A DNA stretch of 64,000 nucleotides from 2-02-FULL-66-22 sp964576535 (GCA_964576535.1 CAZNWB010000001.1:68782-132781); one strand, 5' to 3'; positions 25,102-33,478 are shown, counted from the first letter of the stretch. The notes: generated by a model from the letters alone, not told the origin. A program made the numbers and translations.

Positions 25102-27534
25102 TTATGAGGGCGCTTCGACCGGCTCGGCCGCCTCGAATTCCAGGACCGTGCCCTCGCCCTTGCGGATCCGGATGGTCCCGCCTTCGCCGAAGCGGCCCTT
25201 GAGGACCTCCTCGGCCAGTCCGTCCTCCACGTAGCGCTGGATGGCCCGGCGGAGGGGGCGGGCACCATAGTTGGGGTCGAAGCCCTGCTCGATGAGGAAC
25301 TCCTTCGCGGCCCCCTCGATCTGGAGGCTCATGTGCTTTTCCTTGAGCTGGAGCTCCAGGCGCTGCAGCATCAAGTCCACGATCTGCCGCATGTGCTCCT
25401 TGGTCAGGGGGTGAAACACGATCACCTCGTCGATGCGGTTCAGCATCTCCGGGTTGAAGGTCCGCCGCAACTCGTTGTTGACCGTCTCCTTCATCTTCTC
25501 GTAGCCCTGCTCCTCCCCACCCTTGCCGAACCCCATGTGGGTGTGCAGAGTGAACTGGCGGGTCCCGATGTTGGAGGTCATGATGACGATGGTGTTCCGG
25601 AAGTCCACCACCCGCCCGTAGCTGTCGGTCAGACGCCCGTCCTCCAGGATCTGGAGCAGGAGGTTGAGCACCTCCGGGTGGGCTTTCTCGATCTCATCCA
25701 GCAGCACGAGGGAGAAGGGACGCCGGCGCACCTTCTCCGTGAGCTGGCCGGAGTCGTCGTAGCCGATGTACCCGGGAGGCGCCCCGATCAGCCGGGAGGT
25801 GGAGAAGCGCTCCATGTACTCCGACATGTCCACCCGCACCAGGGCGTCGTCGGTCCCGAAGAGGAACTCGGCCAACGCCTTGGCCAGCTCCGTCTTTCCG
25901 ACACCCGTCGGACCCAGGAATATGAAGGAGCCCACCGGGCGGTTGGGATTCTTCACCCCGGCCCGCGACCGCCGGATGGCCCGGGCCACGGCCTTGATGG
26001 CCTCGTCCTGGCCGACAACGCGCTTGGCCAACTCCGTCTCGACGCGGAGCAGCTTCGCCGACTCCGCCTCCTCGAGTTGCTGCAGCGGGATGCCGGTCCA
26101 CCTGGCCACCACGTAGGCGATGTCCTCGACGTTGACGACTGTCTTGGTCTTGGCCCGCTGGTCCTTCCAGCCGGTCTTCCGCTCTTCCAGCTCCGCCCGG
26201 AGCTTCCGCTCCGTGTCGCGGAGGCGAGCCGCCACCTCGAAGGCCTGGGTGCGGATGGCGTCCTCCTTCTGGGTGCGGAGCCGTTCGACCTCGTTCTCCA
26301 TCTCCCGGAGTTCGGACGGCAGGACCATGCCCTTCAGCCGGGCCCGGGCCCCAGCCTCGTCGATCACGTCGATGGCCTTGTCGGGCAGGAACCGATCGGC
26401 GATGTAGCGCTGGGACAATCGCGCCGCCGCCACCACCGCCTCATCGGTGATGAGGGCCTGGTGGTGCGTCTCGTACCGGTCCTTGATCTCCCGCAGGATC
26501 CGGATCGTCTCGTCCACGCTGGGCGGCCCGACGTGAATGGCCTGGAACCGCCGCTCCAGGGCACGGTCCTTCTCGATGTACTTCCGGTACTCGTCCATGG
26601 TGGTGGCGCCGATGCACTGCAGCTCCCCGCGGGCCAGGGCCGGTTTCAGCATGTTGCTGGCATCGATGGCCCCCTCCGCCGCCCCCGCTCCCACCAGGGT
26701 GTGCAGCTCGTCAATGAACATGATCACGTTGTTGGACTGCTGCATCTCCTTCACCACAGCCTTGAGCCGCTCCTCGAACTGCCCGCGGTACTTGGTCCCG
26801 GCCACCATGCCGGCCAAATCGAGCTGGACCACCCGCTTGCGCAGCAGGATCTCGGGCACGGTGCTGGACACGATCTGGAGGGCCAGCCCCTCGACGATGG
26901 CGGTCTTGCCCACGCCGGCCTCGCCGATGAGCACCGGGTTGTTCTTCTTCCGGCGGCTGAGGACCTGGATGACCCGCTCGATCTCCGCCTCGCGGCCGAT
27001 GACCGGGTCCAGCTTATCCTGCCTGGCGAGGGCCGTCAGATCCACGCCGAACTCGTCCAGGGCCGGCGTCCGCGTCGTGGAGGTCTGCTTGGAGGCCTGC
27101 TCCCCCAGGAGCTCCTGGGCCTGGGCCTTGGCGGCCGCCACGCTCACCCCGAAGTCCCGGAGAACCAGCGAGGCGATGCCCTCGCCCTCGCGGATCAGGC
27201 CGAGGAGCAAGTGCTCCGTCCCGATATAATTGTGGCCCAGCGAGCGGGCTTCCGAGATGGCGTACTCCAGCACCTTCTTGGCCTGGGGAGTGAAGGGGAT
27301 TTCCCCGGCCGGCGAGAATTCCGTGCCGACGGCGACGATCTTCTCGATTTCGGCCTTGACGGCCGAGACGTTTACGTTGAGCTTCTTGAGGATGGCGACG
27401 GCCAGGCCGTCCCCCTCGCGGATCAAGCCGAGGAGCAGGTGCTCTGTGCCAACAAAATTATGACCGAGTCGGATGGCCTCTTCCCGGGCCAGAATGATGA
27501 CCTTGCGGGCGCGTTCGGTGAATCGTTCGAACAT
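25102..27534 (-). CDS. clpC: ATP-dependent Clp protease ATP-binding subunit ClpC
   Basis: 810 residues. It begins MFERFTERARKVIILAREEA and has two Clp_N repeats (each with GTEHLLLGLIREG). The first AAA+ module has LIGEAGVGKTAIVEGLA; a coiled-coil middle region with a UVR-like segment (AIRTQAFEVAARLRD) follows. The second AAA+ module has FLGPTGVGKTELAKALAEF and SEYMERFSTSRLIGAPPGYIGYDD. ClpC unfolds substrates for ClpP. The ATG at 27534 has AGGAG 6 bp upstream. Finding it between lolD and bamA is unusual. No mcsAB or clpP is nearby. Confidence 0.95.
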   Translation of the reverse strand: MFERFTERARKVIILAREEAIRLGHNFVGTEHLLLGLIREGDGLAVAILKKLNVNVSAVKAEIEKIVAVGTEFSPAGEIPFTPQAKKVLEYAISEARSLGHNYIGTEHLLLGLIREGEGIASLVLRDFGVSVAAAKAQAQELLGEQASKQTSTTRTPALDEFGVDLTALARQDKLDPVIGREAEIERVIQVLSRRKKNNPVLIGEAGVGKTAIVEGLALQIVSSTVPEILLRKRVVQLDLAGMVAGTKYRGQFEERLKAVVKEMQQSNNVIMFIDELHTLVGAGAAEGAIDASNMLKPALARGELQCIGATTMDEYRKYIEKDRALERRFQAIHVGPPSVDETIRILREIKDRYETHHQALITDEAVVAAARLSQRYIADRFLPDKAIDVIDEAGARARLKGMVLPSELREMENEVERLRTQKEDAIRTQAFEVAARLRDTERKLRAELEERKTGWKDQRAKTKTVVNVEDIAYVVARWTGIPLQQLEEAESAKLLRVETELAKRVVGQDEAIKAVARAIRRSRAGVKNPNRPVGSFIFLGPTGVGKTELAKALAEFLFGTDDALVRVDMSEYMERFSTSRLIGAPPGYIGYDDSGQLTEKVRRRPFSLVLLDEIEKAHPEVLNLLLQILEDGRLTDSYGRVVDFRNTIVIMTSNIGTRQFTLHTHMGFGKGGEEQGYEKMKETVNNELRRTFNPEMLNRIDEVIVFHPLTKEHMRQIVDLMLQRLELQLKEKHMSLQIEGAAKEFLIEQGFDPNYGARPLRRAIQRYVEDGLAEEVLKGRFGEGGTIRIRKGEGTVLEFEAAEPVEAPS

Positions 27535-27598
27535 ACGCAGCTCCTCGTAACCCCCTGACAATCCGCCCCGTGGCCGGCGCGACCCTCGAAACGACGTG

Positions 27599-27604
27599 AT
27601 TATA
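27599..27604 (-). promoter_or_regulatory. Exact TATAAT -10 element upstream of clpC
   Basis: On the minus strand GGC-TATAAT-CAC lies 65 bp before the clpC ATG. The -35 region is poor, so an activator may be needed. No CIRCE-type operator was seen. Confidence 0.45.
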
Positions 27605-27670
27605 GCCGATGAGTTGGGCCACGGGAAGGGCCAAAATTGGTTTTCCCGCCCCCCCCTCCTCGCGCCCCGT

Positions 27671-28345
27671 CTATCCCACCATCCGGCCGTCCAGCATCCG
27701 CAGGATGCGGTCCGTACGCCCCGCCAGCACCTCGTTGTGGGTGACGAGCAGGCTGGTGAGGCGGCGCTCGCGGTTGATCTGCCGGAGGAGCTCGAAGACC
27801 TCCTCCCCGGTCTTGCTGTCCAGGTTCCCCGTCGGTTCGTCCGCCAGGAGCACGGCCGGCTCACCCACCAGCGCTCGCGCCAGGGCCACCCGTTGCTGTT
27901 CCCCGCCTGATAGCTCCCCGGGCCGGTGGCGCACCCGCTCCCCCAGGCCCACCTGGGCCAGGAGGCTCTGCGCCCGCGCCTTGGCCTCACCCATCGCCGC
28001 CCGCCGGATGAGGAGGGGCAGCATCACGTTCTCCAGCGCCGTGAACTCCGGCAGCAGGTGGTGGAACTGAAAGACGAACCCCACCTGGCGGTTCCGGAAC
28101 TCTGCCAGGGTCGCATCGCTGAGCGTCGAGAGCGCGGTCTCGCCGTAGACGATATCGCCGGATGTGGGGTGCTCCAGCGCCCCCAGGAGATGCAGCAGGG
28201 TGCTCTTCCCGACCCCCGAGGGGCCCACCACCGCCACCAGCTCTCCCGGCGCGATGGTGAGCGAGACCCCCTTCAGCACCTCCACCCGCTCGCCGTCCCT
28301 GGGGAAGCTCTTCCAGACGTCCCGGACCCGGATCTCTTGGCTCAC
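27671..28345 (-). CDS. lolD: Lipoprotein-releasing ABC transporter ATPase LolD
   Basis: 224 residues. Walker A is VGPSGVGKSTLL, the signature LSGGEQQRVALARAL, and Walker B VLLADEPTGNLDS, with the LolD/MacB-type switch His (VTHNE). The GTG at 28345 has GGAG 8 bp upstream; a GTG at 28354 is the alternative. It follows the LolC permease with a repeat island between. LolCD extracts lipoproteins from the inner membrane for transfer to LolA; Lnt, encoded upstream in the same block, finishes the lipoprotein acylation needed first. Confidence 0.93.
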   Translation of the reverse strand: MSQEIRVRDVWKSFPRDGERVEVLKGVSLTIAPGELVAVVGPSGVGKSTLLHLLGALEHPTSGDIVYGETALSTLSDATLAEFRNRQVGFVFQFHHLLPEFTALENVMLPLLIRRAAMGEAKARAQSLLAQVGLGERVRHRPGELSGGEQQRVALARALVGEPAVLLADEPTGNLDSKTGEEVFELLRQINRERRLTSLLVTHNEVLAGRTDRILRMLDGRMVG

Positions 28346-28364
28346 ACCACCCACTCCAAGCCAA

Positions 28365-28431
28365 TTTCGAATATCGAATGTCGAATGTCGAATGTCGAAC
28401 CGCCCATTCGATATTCATGATTCGACATTCG
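28365..28431. repeat. Period-7 palindromic island, family E (TCGAATG), between lolC and lolD
   Basis: The left arm is TCGAATA then three TCGAATG units and TCGAAC. The right arm reads CATTCGA, TATTCAT, GATTCGA, CATTCG. The arms are separated by only about 5 bp. Confidence 0.85.
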
Positions 28432-28439
28432 TCTGTTCA

Positions 28440-29720
28440 TCATTCGTACCGTATGGCCACCACCGGATCCACCCCGGCCGCCTGGCGCGACGGGATGATG
28501 GTCGCCAGGAAGCTGATCACGAAGGCGGTGATCGTGATGGCCAGCACGTCCGGCCACAGGACGCGGGACGGCAGCTTGTCCAGCAGATAGACGTCTTGGG
28601 GGAAGGCCTTGAAGCCGAAGAGCCACTCCACCGCCGCCACGATGGGATCCAGGTTGTGGGCGATCGTGAGACCGGCCACGAGGCCCAGGACCGTCCCCGC
28701 CGCCCCGATGATCATCCCCTGCACGATGAAGACGGTCATGAGGCTTTTCCCGGTGGCCCCCATGGACTTCAGGACGGCGATCTCCTTTCGCTTCTGCATG
28801 ACCAGCATGATCAGCGTGCTGATGATTCCGAAGGCCGCCACCAGGACGATCATGGTCAGGATGACGAACATCACGGTCCGCTCCACGCGGAGTGCCGAGA
28901 AGAAGTTGCGGTTCATCTCCATCCACGTCCGGGTGAAGTACGGGAACTTGAGGGCGGCGCGAATGGCCTCGGCCACGGGCTGCGCGTGGTAGATCTCCCG
29001 CACCCGCACCTCGATCCCCGAGACGGCCGACCCCATCCGGAAGAGTTGCTGGGCCGTCGGGATGGCGATCATGGCCAGCTTGGAATCGAATTCCGCGAAC
29101 CCCACCTGGAAGATCCCGACCACGGTGAACCGGCGCGTCCGGGGCATCATGCCCAGAGGGGAGAGGTCTCCGCCCAGGGGCAGGAGCACGTCCACGGCGC
29201 TCCCGACGCTGACTCCCAGGGTGCTGGCCAGGTATGAGCCGAGGACGATCCCGTCCGGAGGAAAGACGGGGCGCGGGTTGGCGATGGCGGCGGTAAGGTC
29301 GGGGCTGGCGCTTTTCAGCGTCCTCTTGAAATCGGTCGTTTCCACGGCCGAGGCCAGGTCGATGCCACGGAGCACGGTGCCTGCGGTCCGACCCACGGCC
29401 GTGAGCAGCACCTCGCTGTAGGTGAAGGGGGAGGCAGCCGTCACACCCGGAACCTGGCGGACGGCCGCCAGGGTGGCGGCCGGCTCCTCGATCCCCCGCT
29501 CGCCGTAGCGCAGGACCCAGATGTGGGCGTTGGTGCCGAGGATCTTGTTGCGGAGGTCGAATTCGAACCCGCTCATCACCGCCATCACTACGATCAGGGC
29601 CATGACCCCGACAGCCACCCCGGCCGTGGAGATGAAGGTGATGACGGAGATGGATCGCCGCCGCCTGGCCTTGAGGTAGCGGAGGGCGATGAAGATCTCG
29701 TAGGGTGTGGACCCGGCCAT
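28440..29720 (-). CDS. lolC: Lipoprotein-releasing ABC transporter permease LolC/LolE
   Basis: 426 residues with four membrane helices, one N-terminal (ISVITFISTAGVAVGVMALIVVMAVMSGF) and three C-terminal, flanking a large periplasmic domain of ~220 residues. The start FIALRYLKARRRRSISVITF is the LolC/E pattern. As only one permease gene is next to lolD, the transporter may work with two copies of this subunit (LolF-like). It is followed in the transcript by lolD. Confidence 0.93.
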   Translation of the reverse strand: MAGSTPYEIFIALRYLKARRRRSISVITFISTAGVAVGVMALIVVMAVMSGFEFDLRNKILGTNAHIWVLRYGERGIEEPAATLAAVRQVPGVTAASPFTYSEVLLTAVGRTAGTVLRGIDLASAVETTDFKRTLKSASPDLTAAIANPRPVFPPDGIVLGSYLASTLGVSVGSAVDVLLPLGGDLSPLGMMPRTRRFTVVGIFQVGFAEFDSKLAMIAIPTAQQLFRMGSAVSGIEVRVREIYHAQPVAEAIRAALKFPYFTRTWMEMNRNFFSALRVERTVMFVILTMIVLVAAFGIISTLIMLVMQKRKEIAVLKSMGATGKSLMTVFIVQGMIIGAAGTVLGLVAGLTIAHNLDPIVAAVEWLFGFKAFPQDVYLLDKLPSRVLWPDVLAITITAFVISFLATIIPSRQAAGVDPVVAIRYE

Positions 29721-29776
29721 GTGATCGCTACTCCTCAGGTATCCCCGCGTCCAATTCGTCTTTCACGAACAAAGCC

Positions 29777-29902
29777 AATGCAAAACGGACAACGGACAAC
29801 TGACAACCGGCCATCTGCCGAACTTGACCGGTTGTCGGTTGTCAGTTTGACACTTGAAATTACCCCCGCAAGGGACCGGTTGTCGGTTGTCAGTTCGTCA
29901 TG
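29777..29902. repeat. Period-7 palindromic island, family C (GGTTGTC), with duplicated right arm
   Basis: The left arm is GGACAAC-GGACAAC-TGACAAC-CGG (29787-29810). The right arm ACCGGTTGTCGGTTGTCAGT occurs twice, at about 29827 and 29875. It lies between lysS and lolC. Confidence 0.85.
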
Positions 29903-29916
29903 TGAAAATGCGAGGG

Positions 29917-31407
29917 CTAGACGCCCTCGCGGGCCTCGGGCCGGAGCAATGGGAACAGGATGACGTCCCGGATGGAGGGGGCGTCGGTGAGGAGCATGAC
30001 CAGGCGATCAATCCCGATCCCCTCGCCGGCCGTGGGCGGCAGCCCGTACTCCAACGCCCGCAGGTAGTCCTCGTCCATGGAGTGGGCCTCCTCGTCCCCG
30101 GCGGCCCGCGCCTTGGCCTGGGCCTCCAGCCGAACCCGCTGCTCCCGCGGATCGTTGAGCTCGGTGTAGGCGTTGGCCACCTCCAGCCCACCGGCATACA
30201 GCTCGAAGCGCTGGGCAAAGCGGGGATCGTCCGGCCTGGCCTTGGCGAGGGGGCTGAGCTCTACGGGGAAGTCGGTCACGAAGGTCGGCTGGATGAGTTG
30301 CGCTTCCACCCGGGCCTCGAAAAGCTCCACCAGAAGCTTGGCCCATCCCCAGGCCGGTTTCACCGCGATGCCGCTGGCCTCCGCGGCCGCGCGCAGGCGG
30401 TCCCCGTCCCCAGCCTCCTGGGGGCTCAACCCTCCCAACTTGACTAGCGCCTCTTCAACACTGAGCCGCGGCCAGGGCGGGGCAAAGGAAATCGGCTTCC
30501 CCTGGTACGTGATGGTCTCCCCGCCGCAGACGGCGCGCACCACCTGGGGCAGGAGCTGCTCCGTCAAGGCCATGAGATCCCGGTAGTCGGCGTAGGCCTG
30601 GTAGAACTCCAGCATGGTGAACTCGGGATTGTGCTGGGTGGACACCCCTTCGTTCCGGAAGTTCCGGTTGATCTCGTACACGCGCTCCAGTCCCCCGACC
30701 ACGCACCGCTTGAGGTGGAGTTCCGGCGCGACCCGCAGGTAGAGATCGAGGCCCAGGGCGTTGTGATGCGTCACGAAAGGTCGGGCGGCGGCGCCACCCG
30801 GGATCGGCTGCATCATGGGCGTCTCGACCTCGAGAAAGCCCCGGGCGTCGAAGAAGCGGCGGATCTCGGCGATGATCCGCGCCCGCCGCTGGAAGAGCTC
30901 CACCACGGGCGGATTGGCGATCAGGTCCACGTAGCGCTGGCGGTAGCGGACCTCCACGTCGGAGAGGCCGTGCCATTTGTCGGGGAGCGGGCGTAACGCC
31001 TTGGCCAGCAGCTCAAGCCGCTCGACATGCACCGTCAGCTCACCCGTCTTGGTCCGGAAGACACGCCCGCAGATGCCCAAGAAGTCACCGATGTCGATCC
31101 GGCGGAACAGGTGATATGCCGTCTCGCCCACGCTGTCCTGCCGGACGTAGATCTGAATCCTCCCTGTCCGGTCCTTGATGTGGGCGAAGGAGGCCTTGCC
31201 GTGGGTGCGCAGGGACAGGACCCGCCCGGCTACCGTGACGGGCTCGGCCCCCGCCAGGGCGGCGTCATCGGCGGCGGCGTAGCGGGTGAGGAGCTCGCCA
31301 CCCTGATGGGTGACGGGGAAGGTGCTGGGGTAGGGGTCGATGCCGTCGCGACTGAGGTCCTCCAGCTTTTTCAGGCGCTCCCGGATGAACGCACTCGGCT
31401 CTTCCAC
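29917..31407 (-). CDS. lysS: Lysine--tRNA ligase, class II (LysS)
   Basis: 496 residues, typical length. An OB-fold anticodon-binding domain comes first (VTVAGRVLSLRTHGKASFAHIKDRTGRIQIYV). The class II catalytic core follows: motif 1 around RRARIIAEIRRFFDARGFLEVETPMM, motif 2 FRNEGVSTQHNPEFTMLEFY and motif 3 GLPPTAGEGIGIDRLVMLLT. It charges tRNA-Lys. A consensus promoter lies about 170 bp upstream, with a repeat island inside the leader. Confidence 0.97.
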   Translation of the reverse strand: MEEPSAFIRERLKKLEDLSRDGIDPYPSTFPVTHQGGELLTRYAAADDAALAGAEPVTVAGRVLSLRTHGKASFAHIKDRTGRIQIYVRQDSVGETAYHLFRRIDIGDFLGICGRVFRTKTGELTVHVERLELLAKALRPLPDKWHGLSDVEVRYRQRYVDLIANPPVVELFQRRARIIAEIRRFFDARGFLEVETPMMQPIPGGAAARPFVTHHNALGLDLYLRVAPELHLKRCVVGGLERVYEINRNFRNEGVSTQHNPEFTMLEFYQAYADYRDLMALTEQLLPQVVRAVCGGETITYQGKPISFAPPWPRLSVEEALVKLGGLSPQEAGDGDRLRAAAEASGIAVKPAWGWAKLLVELFEARVEAQLIQPTFVTDFPVELSPLAKARPDDPRFAQRFELYAGGLEVANAYTELNDPREQRVRLEAQAKARAAGDEEAHSMDEDYLRALEYGLPPTAGEGIGIDRLVMLLTDAPSIRDVILFPLLRPEAREGV

Positions 31408-31431
31408 TCGTCCTCCGGATGATCGGGAGGC

Positions 31432-31555
31432 CAGCTCTCAGCCATCAGCCACGGAAAAGGCGAGAGCGGGAAATTCGGAAGCTGAAACCGATTGCCCTCG
31501 TTGCCCGCCTGCAAGCTGAAAGCTGAAAGCTGACCGCTGATCGCTGAACGCTGAG
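31432..31555. repeat. Period-7 island, family B (NNGCTGA), in the lysS leader
   Basis: Six exact-step units AAGCTGA, AAGCTGA, AAGCTGA, CCGCTGA, TCGCTGA, ACGCTGA at about 31514-31555 face CTCTCAGCCATCAGCCA at 31435-31451. It lies between the lysS promoter and start codon, so it would be transcribed into the 5' UTR. Confidence 0.85.
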
Positions 31556-31573
31556 ATTGCGTAACGTGCCGCG

Positions 31574-31602
31574 ATTATAGGGAGGGGTGGGAGGAGTGTC
31601 AA
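31574..31602 (-). promoter_or_regulatory. Perfect sigma-70 promoter TTGACA-17-TATAAT for lysS
   Basis: On the minus strand TTGACA (31602-31597), a 17-bp pyrimidine-rich spacer and TATAAT (31579-31574). The RNA would start near 31567, giving a leader of about 160 nt to the lysS ATG. Confidence 0.8.
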
Positions 31603-31620
31603 GCCAACGCCCCAACCCAA

Positions 31621-31752
31621 CGTGTTCGGTGGTTCGAGAGTTCGGTGGGTGGGTCGTTCGGCGCATCCCGATGAACCACCGGGACCCACGGCACCGCGGT
31701 GGATTCCCACCGCCGTGGCGTGGGTGCCCCGAACACTCGAACGATCGAACGC
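31621..31752. repeat. Period-8 palindromic island, family A, with inner GGGACCCACGG core
   Basis: GTTCGGTG-GTTCGAGA-GTTCGGTG units (31624 on) face GAACACTCGAACGATCGAACGC (to 31752). The inner hairpin at 31681-31730 (GGGACCCACGGCACCGCGGT to GCGTGGGTGCCCC) is the same core as in two other islands. With the promoter and the lysS-leader island it fills the gene-free stretch 31408-31773. Confidence 0.8.
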
Positions 31753-31773
31753 CTCTGGCTGGCATTGGCCAGG

Positions 31774-32016
31774 TCAACCCTTGACCCTGAGCTGGGACTC
31801 GTTCTGGGCGATAAATTTCCTGATGTCGTCCGCCATGCCGAGGAGCTTCAGCCACTGCTCCTTGTAGAGGGTGACGGGAAACCGCCCCAGACCATAGACC
31901 GATACCGCGCCTTTCTCGCTCACCTTGATGCTCGTTGCCCGGGTCACCTTGGCCTTGAGCGCCTGGTTCTCGGCCCGCAGCCGCTCCAGCTCCGCCCGAA
32001 GATCGTCGTCCCCCAT
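31774..32016 (-). CDS. Small conserved coiled-coil protein, function unknown
   Basis: 80 residues. The first ~30 are a short charged coiled coil (LRAELERLRAENQALKAKV). Then comes a compact segment, SIKVSEKGAVSVYGLGRFPV and TLYKEQWLKLLGMADDIRKF, that looks like a conserved small domain; I recall similar short proteins of unknown function. The ATG at 32016 is preceded by GGGGGAGGTGAG, a near-perfect ribosome site. It sits between prfB and lysS with repeat islands on both sides. Confidence 0.75.
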   Translation of the reverse strand: MGDDDLRAELERLRAENQALKAKVTRATSIKVSEKGAVSVYGLGRFPVTLYKEQWLKLLGMADDIRKFIAQNESQLRVKG

Positions 32017-32056
32017 GGCTCACCTCCCCCCATGCTAACCCGATTCCGAGAATATT

Positions 32057-32207
32057 AGCCGCCAAGGCGCCAACCTCTGAACTGGCAATCAGGCAATCCG
32101 GCAACCTGGCAATCGGGAGTTCCCAGTTGCCGGGTACCCTCCGAGTGCGCCTGGTTGCCAGATTGCCCAGTTGCCTGGTTGCCCCTGATTCGTGGCGACC
32201 TTGGCGC
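32057..32207. repeat. Period-8 palindromic island, family D (GGCAATCN), nested inside a second inverted repeat
   Basis: The left arm GGCAATCA, GGCAATCC, GGCAACCT, GGCAATCG (32084-32115) faces GGTTGCCA, GATTGCCC, AGTTGCCT, GGTTGCCC (32153-32184). Outside lies another pair, GCCGCCAAGGCGCC (32058) and GGCGACCTTGGCGC (to 32207). Confidence 0.85.
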
Positions 32208-32242
32208 ACCAACGGCGTTGCCGTTGGTACCGGCGGTTTGCG

Positions 32243-33350
32243 CTAGCTTGCCTTCTCGGGCGGCTTGAAGAGAACCGCCTCGATGAAACGGTCCAGGTCC
32301 CCGCCCAGGACCGCGGTGACGTTCCCCGTCTCCTCGCCCGTCCGATGATCTTTGACCAACTGGTACGGGGCCAGGACGTAGGACCGAATCTGGCTGCCCC
32401 AGGCGATGGGCGCCTTTACCCCCTGGAGCTTGGCCATCTCCTCGTCCTGCTGCCGCTTGTAGTGGTCGTAGAGCCGGGCCCGCAGGACCTTCATGGCCAT
32501 GGCCTTATTCTTGTGCTGCGAGCGCTCGTTCTGGCAGGTGGCCACGATCCCGGTGGGCAGGTGGGTGATGCGGACGGCGGAGTCGGTCACGTTGATGTGC
32601 TGCCCGCCGTGCCCCCCGGCCCGGAACGTATCGATCCTGAGGTCTTTGTCCTCGATCTTGATCTCGATGTCGTCGGAGATCTCGGGATACACGAAGACCG
32701 ACGCGAAGGAGGTATGCCGCCGCTTGCTGGCGTCGAAGGGGGAGATGCGCACCAGTCGGTGCACCCCGATCTCGGCGTGCAGGTGCCCGTAGGCATAGGG
32801 GCCTGTTACAGTCACGGTGGCATTCTTGATCCCCGCTTCTTCGCCCTCCAACAGGTCGATGACCTCGGTCGTGAACCCTTTCGACTCGACCCAGCGAAGG
32901 TACATTCGCAGGAGCATCTGCGCCCAGTCCTGGGACTCGGTCCCGCCGGCGCCGGGGTTGATGCTCAGGATGGCGTTCCCCTTGTCATATTCGCCCGAGA
33001 GGACCGTCTGCAACTCCAGGGCCCGGACCTGTCGCGTGAGCTCCTTGAGTCCATTGGAGACCTCTTGGAGCGTTTCGACGTCCTCCTGGTCCGCGGCCAG
33101 ATCCAGGAGCTCCCGGTGATCTCCCAGGTCTTTGACCAGGCCGGCATGCTGGTCCAGGGTCTGGCGAAGGTTCCTCGTCTCTTTCAGGACCTTCTGGGCT
33201 CTGTCCGGATCACTCCAGAACTCCGGTGCCCCCGTGGCCGCCTCGAGACTTGCCAGCCGAGCGGCCTTGCCGGGCAAGTCAAAGATACACCCGGAGCTGT
33301 TCGACCTTTCGCTGGAGCTCGTCAATCGTGCGTTGCAGATCAGGAATCAT
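32243..33350 (-). CDS. prfB: Peptide chain release factor 2 (PrfB) with programmed +1 frameshift
   Basis: 368 residues after frameshift. The ATG at 33350 opens 23 codons (MIPDLQRTIDELQRK...) that end at CTT-TGA; the main frame continues from GAC at 33280 as DLPGKAARLASLEAATGAPE. The site reads GTGTATCTTTGAC, the classic RF2 slippery sequence, so RF2 controls its own synthesis by competing at the UGA. The catalytic GGQ lies in RAGGHGGQHINVTDSAV, followed by the domain typical of class I release factors. It should not be called a pseudogene. Confidence 0.95.
33279..33293 (-). promoter_or_regulatory. RF2 programmed frameshift site
   Basis: On the minus strand GTGTATCTTTGAC: CUU at 33284-33282 followed by UGA at 33281-33279. 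A CCGGG/GGTG stretch just upstream may act as the internal Shine-Dalgarno-like stimulator, weaker than the AGGGGG of E. coli. Confidence 0.9.
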
Positions 33351-33367
33351 CGCTCCCTCCTCACGTT

Positions 33368-33478
33368 AGGGACAAAGTGACATAGCCTAAAGGCACGCTC
33401 CCGTCCCCGGCTCCTCCGCTCCTCGGCTCCTTGTCTCGGTCTTCCTCTGCCCCTCTGCCCCTTGTCTCTGTGTCCCTT
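33368..33478. repeat. Period-8 pyrimidine-rich island (CTCCTNNN)
   Basis: Units CTCCTCCG, CTCCTCGG, CTCCTTGT, CTCGGTCT and further 8-bp steps run from 33411 to 33478. The end (GTCTCTGTGTCCCT) can pair with AGGGACAAAGTGAC at 33368. It fills the lnt-prfB gap. Confidence 0.65.

Noticed and set aside
25333..27558. 741-codon plus-strand open frame opposite clpC
   Set aside because: Antisense shadow of clpC, rich in Leu/Gly/His with no domain; clpC itself is unambiguous.
31408..31573. Lysine riboswitch in the lysS leader
   Set aside because: No L-box helices or conserved junction sequences were recognisable; the leader is occupied by the period-7 island.
31432..32207. CRISPR array
   Set aside because: Repeats are 7-8 bp, degenerate, contiguous without spacers and arranged as inverted arms; there are no cas genes.
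32243..33325. prfB as a frameshifted pseudogene
   Set aside because: The in-frame TGA lies in the conserved CTTTGAC slippery site, and all downstream domains are intact.
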